From: Lycocorax pyrrhopterus obiensis
Lineage: Eukaryota; Chordata; Aves; Passeriformes; Paradisaeidae
Direction: 5' to 3'
Assembly (NCBI GenBank): GCA_014706295.1
Contig: JACSVZ010000006.1
Span: 32,111,848-32,175,847, forward strand
Length of the DNA: 64,000 nt
Shown: piece by piece, positions 1 to 13,438 of the stretch
How positions within the stretch are numbered: the stretch's first letter is position 1
How the letters are laid out: each line of letters opens with the position of its first letter
Translations under genes and position numbers: made by a program
The notes under the pieces: generated by a model
What the model was told of the DNA's origin: nothing
What the model saw: the letters and a program-made list of their open reading frames with translations, nothing else
Databases searched by the model: none

Positions 1-3000
1 CTCTCAAAAAAAAGAGGGCTTTTTTTTAATGTTCTGCACATGAGCAACAAGTGAATCAACTGATACCTGGCAACAGCATTATGAGAGTGTCATTATGGCA
101 CTGGAGGTGGATTAGTAGAGAAGACGTTGCCTGGCTATGAAGGCAAATGAACAGGAATGACAAAAATATTTTTAAACGTTTAAAGAAGTTAAAATTTTAC
201 TGCAGTGGCAGCCAGGCACCATTACTTTTCAGTAAACTCTACAAAAATTTGAACTGTTAATTATCCTCAGGATTTTGAATTCCATGAAACTTGCATTTGC
301 TTGCTGTTAAAGTTATTATTCTACTTCTATTCAAATTCTTCTATGAAGTGGTATCTCCTACAGAGTAAGACTGTTCATTTGATCTTTAGAAACTTTTGGT
401 TTTTTAGTCGATGTATAATTTTTAAGCCTTTCCAAGCTGAAGCATATAATATATGAGACATAATTAAAGTGTTTCTGGTGGGTACAGACAGTGCACTTGC
501 TTTAACATTTCTAGGCTGATCAGCCCTTGAGTACTACTTTTTATTATTTCCAGTGCTGTATCTTAGGCCTTGCCAGTCTGATAACTCAAAGTGCCAGATT
601 GAATTTAGTGGTAGACTGTGTGGGATGTAAAGTTACTTTACAGGATTTGTGCCTTATTAACATAGTAATTTCATAAGCCGAAACCCACAGATCTCTTACT
701 ATGCATGGGCTATAGAGCACTCTGCAAATACACAGAACGTAAATATGACATTGAATTATATATGGGACCTCCCAAAATCTAAAGACAGTCATGTTAAAAC
801 ATAACAAAAATTGGTGCTTAGAGAGCTACTTTAAATTAAAACATTATGCTTTGGGTTTTTTAAATCCAGATTTTTTATTTTGCTTCAATTGGGATCACTG
901 AGGTTTTTTTTTTAAGCTATTGCTGTGTATATCATGCTATCAGTAATTCCCTTGCCTCTTGTATATTGAATGGTTCAACTTCCTGTCTGAAAAATATACC
1001 AACTTTTCTGCGTGAAATTCATCTTCAGTCAAGCCCTTCAATTCCCTTTTTTCAGAAATATTTTTATTTCATATTAAGGATTGATTTCATAAGCATATCT
1101 TTATTTTGCTGCTTTTATTCCTGTTTTGACCTGCTTATTAACTTTTGAGCCTGTTTTGGCTTGGATTTCTAATGATATCTACGGAAAATTAGTTTTGGAG
1201 TTAAATAAAGCATTTCTTCACTTTGCACAAAAAATGGACTAGTGGACACACAGCCCTCATCTGTGAACACTGTTAGTTTTGATCAATCAGTATTTCAGAA
1301 TAGGCCAGCAAAATACCTAGCTCGAGCCACTACACGTTCCAGATCTTATAGTGACCGACATATATCTAGTCAGGAGGGGTGCAAATAATAATCAGGATTT
1401 CCCACATGAACATTAAACTACAGTAGAAAACTGCAGCCTAGTTCAGTTATCAGTTTCAAATCAGAGTTTTGCTCCTATTCTGACACTGCAGGTTACAGGG
1501 CTGTGTGGAGCTACTTGAGCTAATCAGAGAGCAGCACCTTCCTGCAATAATTCATCCTGTGGGTAAAGCAAGTAGCACTCTGTTCCATGATACTGCAGTG
1601 AAAATTGTCAGACATAGTTCTGTCCTTTCAGATGCCTGGGGGTGTCAAGACGTGACATGGAGACATATCCTTATTACTGTGTTTGCACTTCTAATAATTC
1701 TCAGCTGTCTTTTTTTCTTCCTAGCAGCTTTTTAGACTGAGGCAGTACTTGCAACCTTCTGCTTTTCTTTTTCATGCAAAATTATTCTATAGCTGTAAGT
1801 CATCAACATGCTCCTGCTCCTTGATCCTCCTTTTTTTTTTTAATCAATATTATTTTCCTGTAATTCTATTGTGCAAAAAAATTGGAGATTTTTTTATGCA
1901 ATATATCGGTGAATCAGAGGCCTTACAGACATATTTTGAAAACAATTTTGATACTTTTTCTTATATAAATGCACAATAATACTTTGGCCCATGAACATGA
2001 CCATATTTTGGTTTAGCTTGATCAGTTTTCACCTTGCTGAAAACTGTAGCCATTTATCTATATTTATTCCCCTTGTTTTGATGTACTTTTCAGAGAAGTA
2101 TAGACTGATAGACTGTATGGGAGCTGGCGGATCAAACCTAGAATTCCAGGTCAGCATGCTGAAAATATTCGTACAGAAAAATATTTTTCCTAATATTACT
2201 CTCTATGCAACTAAAATTCCCTTATTGGATATTTTCATGGGGAATGTCACTGAAAAATTCGAGGCACAAGAGACAGACAACAGTGAGCAGAGAAATACTG
2301 AGACTATCGATAATGAATGCCTAAAGTGGAAAAAACTTTGAATGGTTCTATCTCATATTTTTGTTGCTGTAGTTTTCTCTTGGAATAGCTAATCTCCTAG
2401 ATGAGGTTAGACTCTTATCAGGTTGCTCTGCTTGTTTCCTAGCATTGTATGTTTTGCATACTGATGCGTGCCCCCATGCTCTGCTCTAATCAGTGAGGAG
2501 TAGAAATGCTTGGTTATGCAGGATAATGTATTGCTGCACAGAAGCATGTTTCTGTACTGGCAGAATACCATCTGAACTTACACGCAGTACATACCTATTT
2601 ACCCCAGTCTACCAAGCTAACTAAAGAAATTTTGGCCAACTCCCACACGCCTTACAAGACTGCCAGAAAGGATGAAGCTGGCCAGAAGAATTTCGTAATC
2701 AGAAGATGGGGAAAGATTGATTAATGAAATAGCAATAATCGAAATGTCTTTTCTCTGCACCAAAAAGCTTCTCCCATCTTTTCAGTCTCAACGTGAGAAA
2801 AAGAATCACTGAAAGTCAGTAAAATTGAAGAGAAGCCTTTGCATGGATTGGTTTGTCTGTTATTGACTTCTCTGCTTTACAATGCCCCAGTCACATTTTC
2901 TCAACACCATACTTTGTCAGTTTAAGGATCACACAAATAAGAATTTTTACAAAAGGAGCCCACATTTCTGACACTATTTGGAGTCTTGTCCCTTTATTGT

Positions 3001-6000
3001 ATTTTAAACAGCTGCTGTTTGTGCTAATTTCCACTTTGCTTGGAGAAGCTCTGAAGTTGATGAAATCTTCTAAAGATTTCAGTTTTCAGTCTCAGTCTGT
3101 TCTTCCCATATTTCTGTGCTAGAAATTCTACTATTTTGCTAACAATTATCTATTTTTGTAGTATTTTAAAAGTTTTTGCATGCAGTTCAATTTTTTTTAT
3201 CCCCGACAAGGTGCAAATAACCAGTGGGATTCCCTTATTAAGAAAGCTAACTTTACTTCAAAATCTTTCATCTTGCTATTTTCCTACCACTGACTTTTTT
3301 CTTCATCTCTTCTCTTTTGTAACTTTTATCATGCGTCTGAGATTATCATTGATGTGTGAGATTACTATTTCTTAGCACAGCATACACAGATTCATGCCCT
3401 AAATTTCTGTGAAGCTTTTTAGGTTACTTTTTTCAGCTCCAAGGCTTTGTTAAATCACTAGCATTTATCTTAGTTGTACCCATCACATGAGGCACACAAT
3501 TGAAATATCTCTGACATTAATCAGGAAACTTTTGATTACTTACAATTGGCATTATGTAACATTTGAAGGAACAATGGAAAAGAATAATAATTTGCCTTTG
3601 GTCTGAAGTTTCTGTTCATGCTTTAAATCCGCCAGCAGTTGCTGTTGTACTTAAATTTATCCCTAGTACTGAATTTGTTTAAAAAAAAAAAAACACCAAA
3701 AAAATTCATTTGGGGATGGCTCTGCATGAGATTATATACATTGTTAAATCTTCTCAGTTTTCCTTTTTACCAGACCTTATACAGTTTTATATCACACAGC
3801 TGGGACCCTGCAAAATTCAGAATAGATTTTAAAGGGAAGACAATTTAAGACAGCAAAAAAAAATGAAACATGGGACAAAACATTTATAAAAGCCATAGAG
3901 TAATGCTGGCATCAGAATAACTGGAAATAAACTAACAATGACAAGACTTTGAACCCTTGAGAAGGCTTTCAGTCATGACACTAAGAAAGCTGTAAGAAAG
4001 CTGTAGAATAACTTTCAAAATACAGAGGAGTACATCTCCAAGAGTTACAGTCAAAACATTCTTATGGCCAAAGATTATTACATTATATATACTAGTAATT
4101 TAGTGTTAATTCAGAGAATTTTTTAACTGTCCAAGTTGTCTAGTGAATACAGAAAAGGCTCATTAATATTGCAATTAAAAATATTATATAAAAATAATCT
4201 TCTTAATGTCATTTCCTCTTCTCTTTTGTACTGGAAAACACATCTTGAGAATTTACAAGGGGAGTAAATTTTCCTGTAATTCCAAGAGATTGGACTCATT
4301 AAACCATGAGCAACCTCAGCTTCATATCCATAAATACTTAACTCATGTGCACAGCAGTGGGCTATGCGTATTTGCAGATGAAGTATCAGAAGAATTGGAA
4401 GTGTTAGAATGACCGACCTCATTATCATCAGTTCACTAAATGAAATCTAATAATTTATTTACTCAAGTGATTTTTTTTTTAGTGTCCCTGGTAGGAAATA
4501 ATTTTAATAATATTAAATAAACACCATTGACCAAAAAATTGCCATTAGGATGCTTTTCTTAAAGTGTCAAAAGTCTTGATGGAGAGTTTTTATGTTTTTT
4601 ACGGGGTTTTTCTCTTAGAGTCATCTAGACTGAGGGTTCTGTTTCCAGGAGTGATTACATATTTATGTTATGCATTTGTATTAGATGTTAGTTGGAAAGG
4701 TTATAAAACTTCAAGTTGGAAATCTTAAAAAGGAATTAATTCACAGAATGGAGACTCATTACTGAGGGCACTGCCAAGAAAGATTCCACCAGTGTTTTGT
4801 TCATTTCATTCTTTCTGCAGGCACATTATTTTCACAATGTCATGATGACCTGCTTGTAAAAAGAAGCATGGTAGGTACTCCAGGTCACACTGCCCAGATA
4901 TCTCACAGTCACCGAGCACACTCATGGCAGCTGTATCTGCAGCGTGTCCCATACACTGAACAGTATGACATATTGAATCTCTGATTGAGTGAATGCAACT
5001 TCGTCCTTCATCCTAAGTATGTGATTTGATATTACATTGTTCAATTATAGACATTACAGTAAAATTTACATGAATTCAATTGGATGAGATTCTATATTTT
5101 TAAAAGGCATAATTTCCACATGACTAGAAATAATCTCTATGCACCCCCCACCCCCCAAACTTCATTGGTCCAGAAGAATTTTGTATGCTTTGTCATACAA
5201 TTCAAGCTCTCTGCTTGTTGGTTGTGATACAAATTCATATTCTTGAGATACTGCACTAGATATGTGAGAGTATTGTTTCTTAACTCAATGTTCTTGAAAT
5301 TTTTTCTTTTTCCTGTGCACTGTCAGATTCATCTGAGCAAGGAAGTGCAGGCTATACTTGCACAGGAAATGAATGCTTGGTGCTTGGCAACCAATTCCCA
5401 GAGAAATATAACGGCTATCCGAATTTTGGCTGAAAATGAATTCTGTCTTTTTTTCTCCCTGGTAACTTTTGATAAGGAGGCATTCTAGAAACAATCCAGC
5501 AACTGATTTATCTTGGGGTCTTGGGGTACCCTTGCACTGTGTGATTCTATAATTAGAGCCTCTGTTAACCCAAAGGACTGATTGTTGCACAATGTTAAAC
5601 TGGAAAAGCTCTACATTGTGAGAACTGTGATGTGCAAACTCTGTGTTTAGAGGAAACTGAGTAGAGAACTTGAGAACTTTTCCCTTGGAGAGTCTGCAGA
5701 ATTTCAAAACAAGACTGACAGCTTAACATTTAGCGTGATTTGAGGAAATAGGGTCAGATGATAATTGCTTATTTTGTCTTATGATATCTTGAGGTAAAAG
5801 ACAACTAAAAAAATCTGGGTATATTCAAAGAAAATGAATTGAGAAGAATGCAAATCATCTAATCGAATCTTTCAGTCTTGTAGCAAAATGCAGCCACAGA
5901 TCCTTTCATGTTAGCTGCACAATGTGTGCTCAAGGTAATACTGAAGTAAAGTCTTGACAGTTGCTGAAAAAATTGCATTTAACATTCTGAAATGCATTTT

Positions 6001-6867
6001 CTCTCCTCCTCTCAAGATTTTTAAAAAAAGGCCAAAACTTCAATTCTCTGAGAGAAGTGGCAAAACAAAGTTGAGAGCAATTATTTTAGTTTAAAATAAT
6101 GCTGTTTCATCTATTATTATAGCAGAGTCCATTTTACATAACATGTTTTCATGGGGATTAGTGGCTGCTAAACTCTATCATGTGGCAGTTTTTACTGTGT
6201 CTGAAGGGCAAAGCTGAATTTATTGTTTGGCACATATTTAAACTGTTACAAATGTTTATGTTTTATTTAGAAACCCTCAGTTAGTGTTTTTACTTGGACA
6301 AATAAAGGGTAAGTATTTGGAGCATGTACAATTTCATCATCAGTTAGTAGTCTCCAGAAGAAAGAAAAAATCTTAAAATTGCCATTTTACTTTGAAAATC
6401 AGTACCTAGAAAAATTCTTTAAACCTGTAAATAACAATGTTCAGTGACAACATATGGCCAGACTGGCCTGTGAAACCTTAGAGTCAATGAATCTCTCCAA
6501 GATCTTGCCCTGGTAACAATCACATGGACAAAAACATAGATTTCAGCCTGGAGATACATGAATTACCTTATATGAATAAAAAGACATTGTATATGATACA
6601 GCTTGAAATAAACATTCTTGTTAAGAAAGTTCCTTCAATTTTAGTAAAAGGTAGTTTTACTATCAAAGTTATCTGTCATTGAGGCCATCATTTTAGTCTG
6701 CTGCCTTAAAGATGTTCAGGAGCATCCACGCACACTGCAGATGGATTATATCTGATTTCAACCAGGTCAATAGATTTTATGAGTGTTCAGCACTTCAAGG
6801 GGGAAAGCATTTAACAGAAATAAAAATTACTTAGAAATATAACCTCTAGCCATTAAATACTTTTTAG
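1..6867. other. AT-rich non-coding DNA, no gene or repeat family recognised
   Basis: About 6.9 kb of AT-rich sequence. The open frames here are short (up to about 140 codons), overlap on both strands, and show no recognisable domain or convincing exon structure. The longest, on the minus strand at 5285-5707, looks like chance. A small C-rich patch lies at about 5142-5157 and an 11-bp tandem duplication at about 3982-4004. I see no CpG-rich promoter-like stretch and no element tail. Diverged ancient repeats could be present and invisible to reading by eye. Confidence 0.6.
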
Positions 6868-7249
6868 AAGTGGTGACCCTGGAAAAAAGAAGGCTTCAGG
6901 ATGACTTAATTGCAACCTTCCAGTATCTGAAGGGATGCTACAAGAAAGATAAAGAGAGGCTTTTTACAAGGGTGTGTAGTGACAGGACAAGGGACAATGG
7001 CTTCAAACTCAAAAAGAGTAGGTTTAGATTAGATATTAGAAAGAAATTCTTTGTTGTGAGGGTGGTGAGGCACTGGAACAAGTTGCCTAGAGAAGTTGTG
7101 GATGCCCTATCCCTGGAAGCGCTCAAGACCAGGCTGGGTGTGGCTCTGAGCAACCTGGCCTTGTGAAAGGTCCAAGCCCATGGAAGTGGGGTTGGAACAG
7201 GATGATCTTTAAAGTCCCTTCTAACCCAAATCATTCTATGATTCTATGA
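6868..7249 (+). mobile_element. CR1 LINE, 3' end fragment
   Basis: This is a 5'-truncated copy of a chicken-repeat-1 (CR1) non-LTR retrotransposon, about 380 bp. It covers the extreme end of ORF2 and the 3' UTR. The order of blocks is typical of avian CR1: a GAAGGCTTCAGGATGAC-like start, a block with AGGTTTAGATTAGATATTAG at about 7020, a GAGGCACTGGAACAAGTTGC block at about 7065, GATGCCCTATCCCTGGAAG at about 7100, and a tail with two ATTCTATG octamers at 7233-7248. A frame of 98 codons at 6870-7166 is only the readable remnant of this repeat and is not a gene. The 28951-29225 copy shares the same tail blocks and looks like the same or a close subfamily. Confidence 0.95.
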
Positions 7250-7766
7250 ATTAAAATATGGGAAGCCTCTTATTTTTCTGAATTGGTAACAGTTGGACAG
7301 TTCTAAGGATAGAGAGTCTTCTCATCCATTAACGGCAAGCTCTGATTCCATATGAGTGAACAGGATAGTCTTTAGTCTAATTGCATATTTCTAGCCCATT
7401 GCCTTAGTTCCAGTAGTAGATGTTTTTTCTACTAATTTAGAACGAGTGTCTGATTTATTAATCTTAGGAATCTTAGAGTTTTGCATTTCCTTGTGCATGC
7501 AATCCTTCTTTAAAACCTGATGTGAAACCTGAAATTTGTTGTACAAAAATTATTAGATGAATGAGAAACAGAACCAGAGAAGTCCTGCATGAACATCATG
7601 TAGATCTAGTTCCTGTGCCAAATGAAGGAACTTCATATGAACTTTACACAACAGACAAATGAGTGAGAATGGCAGAAAGGAGAAAGTAAAGACATTTTGA
7701 AAAAAGTCTTAATTCTCTAATAATCACCATAATTTTGTTCCAAAACTTTCACTCTAATAGCATTAG
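7250..7766. other. Unannotated AT-rich spacer
   Basis: Sequence between the CR1 tail and the GGAA array. Nothing recognisable was seen on either strand. Confidence 0.5.
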
Positions 7767-7767
7767 A

Positions 7768-7851
7768 GAAGGAAGGAAGGAAGGAAGGAAGGAAGGAAGG
7801 AAGGAAGGAAGGAAGGAAGGAAGGAAGGAAGGAAGGAAGCAAGGAAGGAAG
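7768..7851 (+). repeat. (GGAA)n microsatellite
   Basis: An array of about 84 bp. Seventeen uninterrupted GGAA units run from 7771 to 7838, followed by one GCAA unit and two more GGAA units. The strand is purine-only across nearly the whole array, so length polymorphism is expected. GGAA is also the core of ETS-factor binding sites, but nothing nearby shows regulatory use. Confidence 0.97.
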
Positions 7852-8305
7852 ATTCTACTTTTCCTGCTTTAAATAGGTTTTGCAAATGTAGTCACTTTAT
7901 GATATATTAATCCTGAAAAATCTCTAGCGTTATTCCTGAAGGTATTGTCTAGTGCAATAGTTCAGATGTGTGCTTTGGTGCATGCTGACAATCATTTGTG
8001 AAGCAGTTTGCCCACATTGTCTCTGTATTGGTACACCATCTTAGTTTCAGTCCATTATATTTGTCTAACAATTAGTTCATCTTTCATAGAGATTTTTATT
8101 TTTCCATTTCAAGGGTTAGCTAGCTCCCTTCAGCCTTATCTCAAAGATGGAAAAAAACTTGAAAAAAAAGGCCGATAAGACGCTGTGAGGAATTGTACTG
8201 GCTATGTTTGAAGACATGAAATCAAAAAGCTAAAAAGGAACATAAAGGGCTGAAGTGGCAGAAAGTTAAACTCCCAGTCTAGGAGATCTCTTTTTCTTTG
8301 CTAAG

Positions 8306-8349
8306 AGATATAGATGTAGATATAGATATAGATATAGATATAGATATAA
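8306..8349 (+). repeat. (GATATA)n hexanucleotide array
   Basis: About seven copies of a TAGATA/GATATA-type hexamer, with one early variant (TAGATG) and a decaying end (TATAAATG). Short enough to have arisen by slippage. Confidence 0.9.
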
Positions 8350-11300
8350 ATGCTTATGGCTTACTGTCTCTTAGTAATTTCTTTCCAGTGATCCGAATCC
8401 TTTGATAGTTTCTGATATAATTTTTGACTGTTACTATTGTCCTTCATGGACAGTCAGAAATTACAAGGTATTCCTAACATAATTTGTACTCCACTGGTCT
8501 ACTCTTATAATTGTAAAATTTATTTACAGCCAATAATTTGTGTAAATGCCTTTACTCTATTTTCCACAGATTGCTGAAATCTATTTGCTATGTTTTAACA
8601 TTGTTTTAAACTGTAATCTGATCATAATGAATATTTCTCCAGCTTAAAATTGAAAAAGCTGACTTCAAACAAAGATTAGTATTTCTAAAGCAAAAAAATC
8701 CCACTGTTGTCATGAATTATTCCAGTGAATTAGAATGACTGTGAGGTAATAAAATGGGAAGCTTTTACTTTTGATAACAGCCTTGAGGAGCAGAATGCTC
8801 ACAGCAGAAATCTCAGACAATGTATGACACTTGGTTTATCTCTTGGTGATCTGCTTCTCACACTTTTTTTTCTGAGTTCTTAGGCCTTCATTGATAAGCA
8901 AACCTCACCAGCACTATGCCCAGACTTTTAGGCAAAACAGTGAGTTTATTTCTTCAAAAATGACACAAAAGTCAGCTCTTGACACAGTTTAAATGTTTAT
9001 GTAAAATTGCACCAGTAAAGCCAGTATAAACCAATGGTGAATCATTGGGTTCAAAGTCTGGCACAGATAAGATGATTACCATGACTGTATTCTCCGTGTA
9101 CTGGTAAACTGACAAATTATGAGGTGAAAACCGAACAAGATAAAATTAATTAATGCCAAAAGGTTCATTATAACGTCTGCTCAGACCTCTGGCATAATGC
9201 AGCCATATGCAGCCATACATGCATTTTGAATATGTCTATGTCACCACACAGACTCTGGTTACAGTGCAGCACTGAACCATATTCTGTAGAGAGAGGGAAG
9301 AACAGAGATCAAAATGCCTCTACAGAGGCAGGGGACTCACCAGCTGCCACAAGCATGCATACGTATGACACAAGGAGATGAAATTGTCAAGTTTGCATCC
9401 AAGTTTGAAAGCAAGTCATCTTTTCCTCCTTCTCTCTCTTCCCCTTTACCCCCACTTTTTTGGAAAAGAGTCTTCCTATTTTTACGTTTAGTCACTGCTA
9501 TAGTACTGAGTTGTGTTTCAGAGAAAGAAGGAAAAAACAGCTGCAACCAAAACCACATCTGATGAGTTGTGCCTCTAGGGATACAGTTCTTCGTAATCCC
9601 TGGGGGTGAGCAGATGAAGCCACAGAGCAATACTATTTTCTTACAGTTCAAAAGAGAAGGAAATGAATAAACAACATGTAAATTTGCAATTTTTTGCTTT
9701 AAAAGAATAATCCCAGTGAATTAATGCAGATAGTCCTATGTTCTTGGAATTTCTCCCAGAATTTATATCAAACTATAATATTTAGGGGAAAAAAACTGGT
9801 CTCATCCAAAACACACTAAGATATGGTTAGTCTACCATTTTCCCTGGAAACTGTCCAATTGCTCTTACAGCCAGGAAATTGCTTCTAATTCCAAGGCTGA
9901 TTTTGTCTAACATCAACTTCCAATTATTAGATCTTGTTACACTTTGATCAGCAAAATTGAAAAACATTCCATTATCTGATTTTTTTCCTGTGTATAGGAA
10001 GATTTCCATAGGGATTCAGAAACACTTCACACAACTCCTTGATCAAATGAACTATTAAGTGCTTTTTTTCAGCGACACATAATTTTTTGAGTACTACTTT
10101 GAGTCTTCATTGTTTCAACACTCTTCTCCACATATGGATCCCGGGAGGAGACATAACAATCTTTAGCAGTTGGTTCACCTGTGTAAGGTGCAAATGCAAA
10201 CCTCAATTTTCTTCTGTTCTGTCATATTCTTCTTTTTATGAATATAGTAGCATTTGGCCTACAATTATCTGAGAATTTTTTCTTAAACAATTATTGTACT
10301 TGAATTTCAGTAGCTTTAGCCTGTTACCTTTGTTTCCTTGTCTCTTGGTAGAATACAAACAGATTGGTGATCTTTTAATCAAGAAGTTTGAATCATTCCA
10401 TGACTCTACAATATAATATGCATAATATACATACCACATACACATATATGACTATATAATATAAGATAATTCCTAGTCTGTATGCCATCTGCAAACTTTT
10501 CCAGGATATTTTTCATATCCTCATCCCAACAGCTGATGAAGAAACTAAGTAGGGCCAAATAAAGAATTGATGTCTAAAAATCCTACTTTAATAAATTTAT
10601 TTTTTTCTATATGTCACATTCAAAATTTATCAATGAACCTGTTTCTAGTCCAGTCGTCTTGTGAGTTCCACCTATGTACGTCTTTCAATCAAAATGCATA
10701 TCAAAAGCTCTGAAGAAATCCCTGTGTCTTTAATCGTAACTATCATCACTTCTAACTAGCCTCTAAAAACACCATGGAGTTTGTTTAAGGAGATGAAATT
10801 CCAAAAAACTCTAATGACTAGCACAAACTTATCTTGCATTTTGAATCTGAAATTAAACACCCCATTAGATATTCAGCTTTGAGCTCACGCTAAATGATTC
10901 ATAACTTCCCAGTTATTTCTCACTACCTTTTTAAAGCATAGGAGTTGAATTAGCAGTCTTCAGCTTTTGTTCAATATTGTCATCAGTTTTTCAGAGGTGC
11001 TCCCTAATTTCCTTTAGGCTATAGGTTATTAAAAAAAAGGAAAACAAACAGGCAACATATTTTTTTCCTAGTGGTACCCATTGTCTAGTTTGAAAATTTT
11101 CCTCTGTACTAGAAGAGAAATACAAACAGTAAAGAGGCCTCAGCTGGGGATATGAAGTGTCTAATTCCCAACAGACAGATTAAAAGGACATGCAAAATCA
11201 GCATAGTTTACTGTTCAAAGTCGTATAGGATATAATATGTGCCAGACCAGCTGGAAAACAAACAGTTTCATTGTAACACTGAAAAAAAGGTGTTAAAATG

Positions 11301-11902
11301 AAATTTATCGTTACAATGAAAATTAATACTTAGCTCCTGAGGTGCTGAAATCAAAGAAACTAACTGTAGCCTCATTTCCATTTTTATAGCTATAGCTATT
11401 AAAGATTTTAAATGTGCTTGTTGTTTAATAGTGGCATTTAGAGCTTAGTACAGTTCCAAAACACATATGGTATGTAGTGGCATTTGAGATATCCTGAGCC
11501 TACAGCTGGCCCTCAGAAGGGCATGATTATCCCATAAGCCCTTAGTCATGTCTGCCAGCAGCATGTAGTATATCCATTCGTTACCATTTCATTACAATTT
11601 CAGAACTTTTGGTGTGGAATTTAGTACTTAGCACTGCCATCTTAGCTCACCACAGGATTACTGAATGGCAATGTGGCTGAAAGGCACTCTGCTCACAGCA
11701 GCTGTGAATATACCTCTCACACACTGTTCAGTTGTTTTCCATGACCGTTGGAATGAACAGCACTTACTGAGTTAAGGCCAATATAAAGTTCATACTGAAA
11801 TCTTGATATTTCCATGGATAATGCCTTAGCAAGGAACACTCTGGCAGTGAGTTAGTCCTCATTGGTTTAATGCTCTTTCTGTCACTAAAGCCCTGCCTGT
11901 TA
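8350..11902. other. AT-rich non-coding DNA, nothing recognised
   Basis: About 3.5 kb without a recognisable element or a convincing coding frame. Opposed frames at 9314-9562 (+) and 9337-9651 (-) overlap each other and look like chance. A small tandem ATGCAGCCAT duplication lies at about 9198-9218. Confidence 0.5.
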
Positions 11903-11989
11903 CTCCTCTCTTTCCTTCTCTTCTATTCTCTTCTTTTGTTTCGGTTTTTTTCTTTCTTTCCATTACTCTCTCTCTCTCTCCTTCTTCTT
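11903..11989 (+). repeat. Pyrimidine-rich tract with (CT)n core
   Basis: About 87 bp almost entirely C and T, including a (CT/TC)n run near 11968-11981 and several TTTC units. It lies about 50 bp upstream of the longest CR1 element in the window. It is low-complexity sequence; no promoter function can be read from it. Confidence 0.8.
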
Positions 11990-12039
11990 TGTATGCATTA
12001 AAAACTCATCCATTGCTCAGTTAAGCATCTGGACACAAC

Positions 12040-13438
12040 AGCCTGGACTTGGCTAACATTGTCCCGATTTTCAAGAAGGGCAAGGAGGACCCTGGAAGCT
12101 ACAAGCCTGTCAGTTTCACTTCAGTGCCTGCTAAAATCATGGAAAATATCATTCTGAGTGCTATTGAAAAACACCTGGAGGACAACGCAGTCACTGGCCA
12201 CAGTCAGCACAGCTTCATGAGAGGAAAGCCCTGCTTGTTGAGCTTGATTTACTTCTATTATAGGGTAACCCACCTACTTGATTTTGGAAAACACGTAGAT
12301 GTAATCTTTTTAAACTTCAGCAAATCTTTTGATACTCTCACACAGAGTCCTTCCGGAACAAAATACCTAGCACACAGCTGGATAATCACCTTACATGATA
12401 GATGAGCAACTGTCTCACAGGTTGGGCACAAAGAGTTGTAGTGAATGGGGTGACATCAGGCTGGCAACTGTCATTAGTGGCATTCTGCAGGACTCCATCC
12501 TCAGCCCAGTTCTCTTCAGCACTTTCATTAATGCCTTGAACACAGGACTCAAAGGAATACCAAGCAAATTTTTCAACAACACTAAATTGGGAGGAGCTGT
12601 CGACTTCCTCAACGGTAGAGAGGCCCTGCAGAGAAACCTCAACAAATTAGAGGACTGGGCAATCACCAACCATATGAAGTTTAACAAAGGCAAATCCTGG
12701 TTTCTGCACCTGAGATGGAGCAACCTTGGTTGTGTGTATAGACTGGGGAATGAGAGCCTGGAGAGCAGAGCTGCAGAAAGGGGTCTGGGGTCCTGGTAAA
12801 TGGCAAGCTGAACATGAATCACCAATGCCCTGGCAGCCAGGAGGGCCAGCTGTGTCCTGGGAGGCATCAGGCACAGCATCACCAGCCAGGCAAAGGAGGG
12901 GATTGTCCCACTCTGCTCAGCACTGGGGCAGCCTCGCCTCAAGTGCTGGCACTTTTGGGCACCACAATATAAGAAGGGTATAAAGCTGTTAGAGAGTGTC
13001 CAAAGGAGGACCACAAGGATGGTGAAGGGCCTTGAGGGGAAGCTGTATGAGGAGCAGCTGTCACTTGCTCTGTTCAGCCTGGAGAAGAGGAGACTAAGGG
13101 GAGACCACATTGCGGTCTTCAGCATCCTCAGGAGGGGAAGTGGAGGGGCAGGAACTGATCTATTTGCTCTTGTGGCCAGTGACAGGACCAAAGGAAATGG
13201 CATGACACTGAGTTGAGGGACGTATCAGGAAAAGATTTTTCACCCAGAAGGTGGCTGAGCACTGGAACAGGCTCCCCAGGGAAGTGGTCACAGCACCAAG
13301 CCTGACAGAGCTCAAGAAGTGTTTGGACAATGCTCTCAGGCACGTGGCGTGACTCTTGGGATGCCCTGTGCAGGGCCAGGAGTTGGACTCTATGGTCCTG
13401 ATGGGTCCCTTCCAAATCAGCATATTCTATGATTCTAT
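12040..13438 (+). mobile_element. CR1 LINE, 1.4-kb 5'-truncated element
   Basis: This is the longest CR1 copy in the window. It starts inside the reverse-transcriptase region of ORF2 at a block reading ANIVPIFKKGKEDPGSY and continues through the rest of the RT, the ORF2 C-terminal region and the 3' UTR. It ends at 13438 in the CR1 tail (ATTCTATGATTCTATAT). The 3' part at about 13060-13420 shows typical CR1 blocks: a CTGGAGAAGAGGAGACTAAG start, GCACTGGAACAGGCTCCCCA, and a TTGGACTCTATGGTCCTGATGG end. Minus-strand frames over this interval are shadows of the element. The upstream two thirds of a full-length CR1 are absent, as is usual after incomplete reverse transcription. Confidence 0.95.
12049..12799 (+). 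pseudogene. Decayed CR1 ORF2 reverse-transcriptase domain
   Basis: This is the remnant of the LINE reverse transcriptase that copies CR1 RNA at the target site. Two overlapping frames carry it, 12049-12405 and 12395-12799, so a frameshift lies around 12345-12400. Recognisable blocks in order are: FKKGKEDPGSYKPVS (fingers), the region around HSQHSFMRGKPCL, motif A written as FLNFSKSFDTL, a motif-B-like GILQDSILSPVLF, motif C written as KFFNNTKLGG, and MKFNKGK. In active CR1, motif A has Asp where this copy has the first Asn, and motif C is FADDT. Here the catalytic Asp of motif A and both of motif C are Asn. In motif B, the family's PQG is LQD. The protein could not be active even if the frameshift were absent. 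This is a dead copy, not a host gene. Confidence 0.9.

Noticed and set aside
12415..13203. 262-codon minus-strand frame, the longest in the window
   Set aside because: It is antisense to the 1.4-kb CR1 element. Its length reflects the GC-richer composition of CR1 and not a gene.
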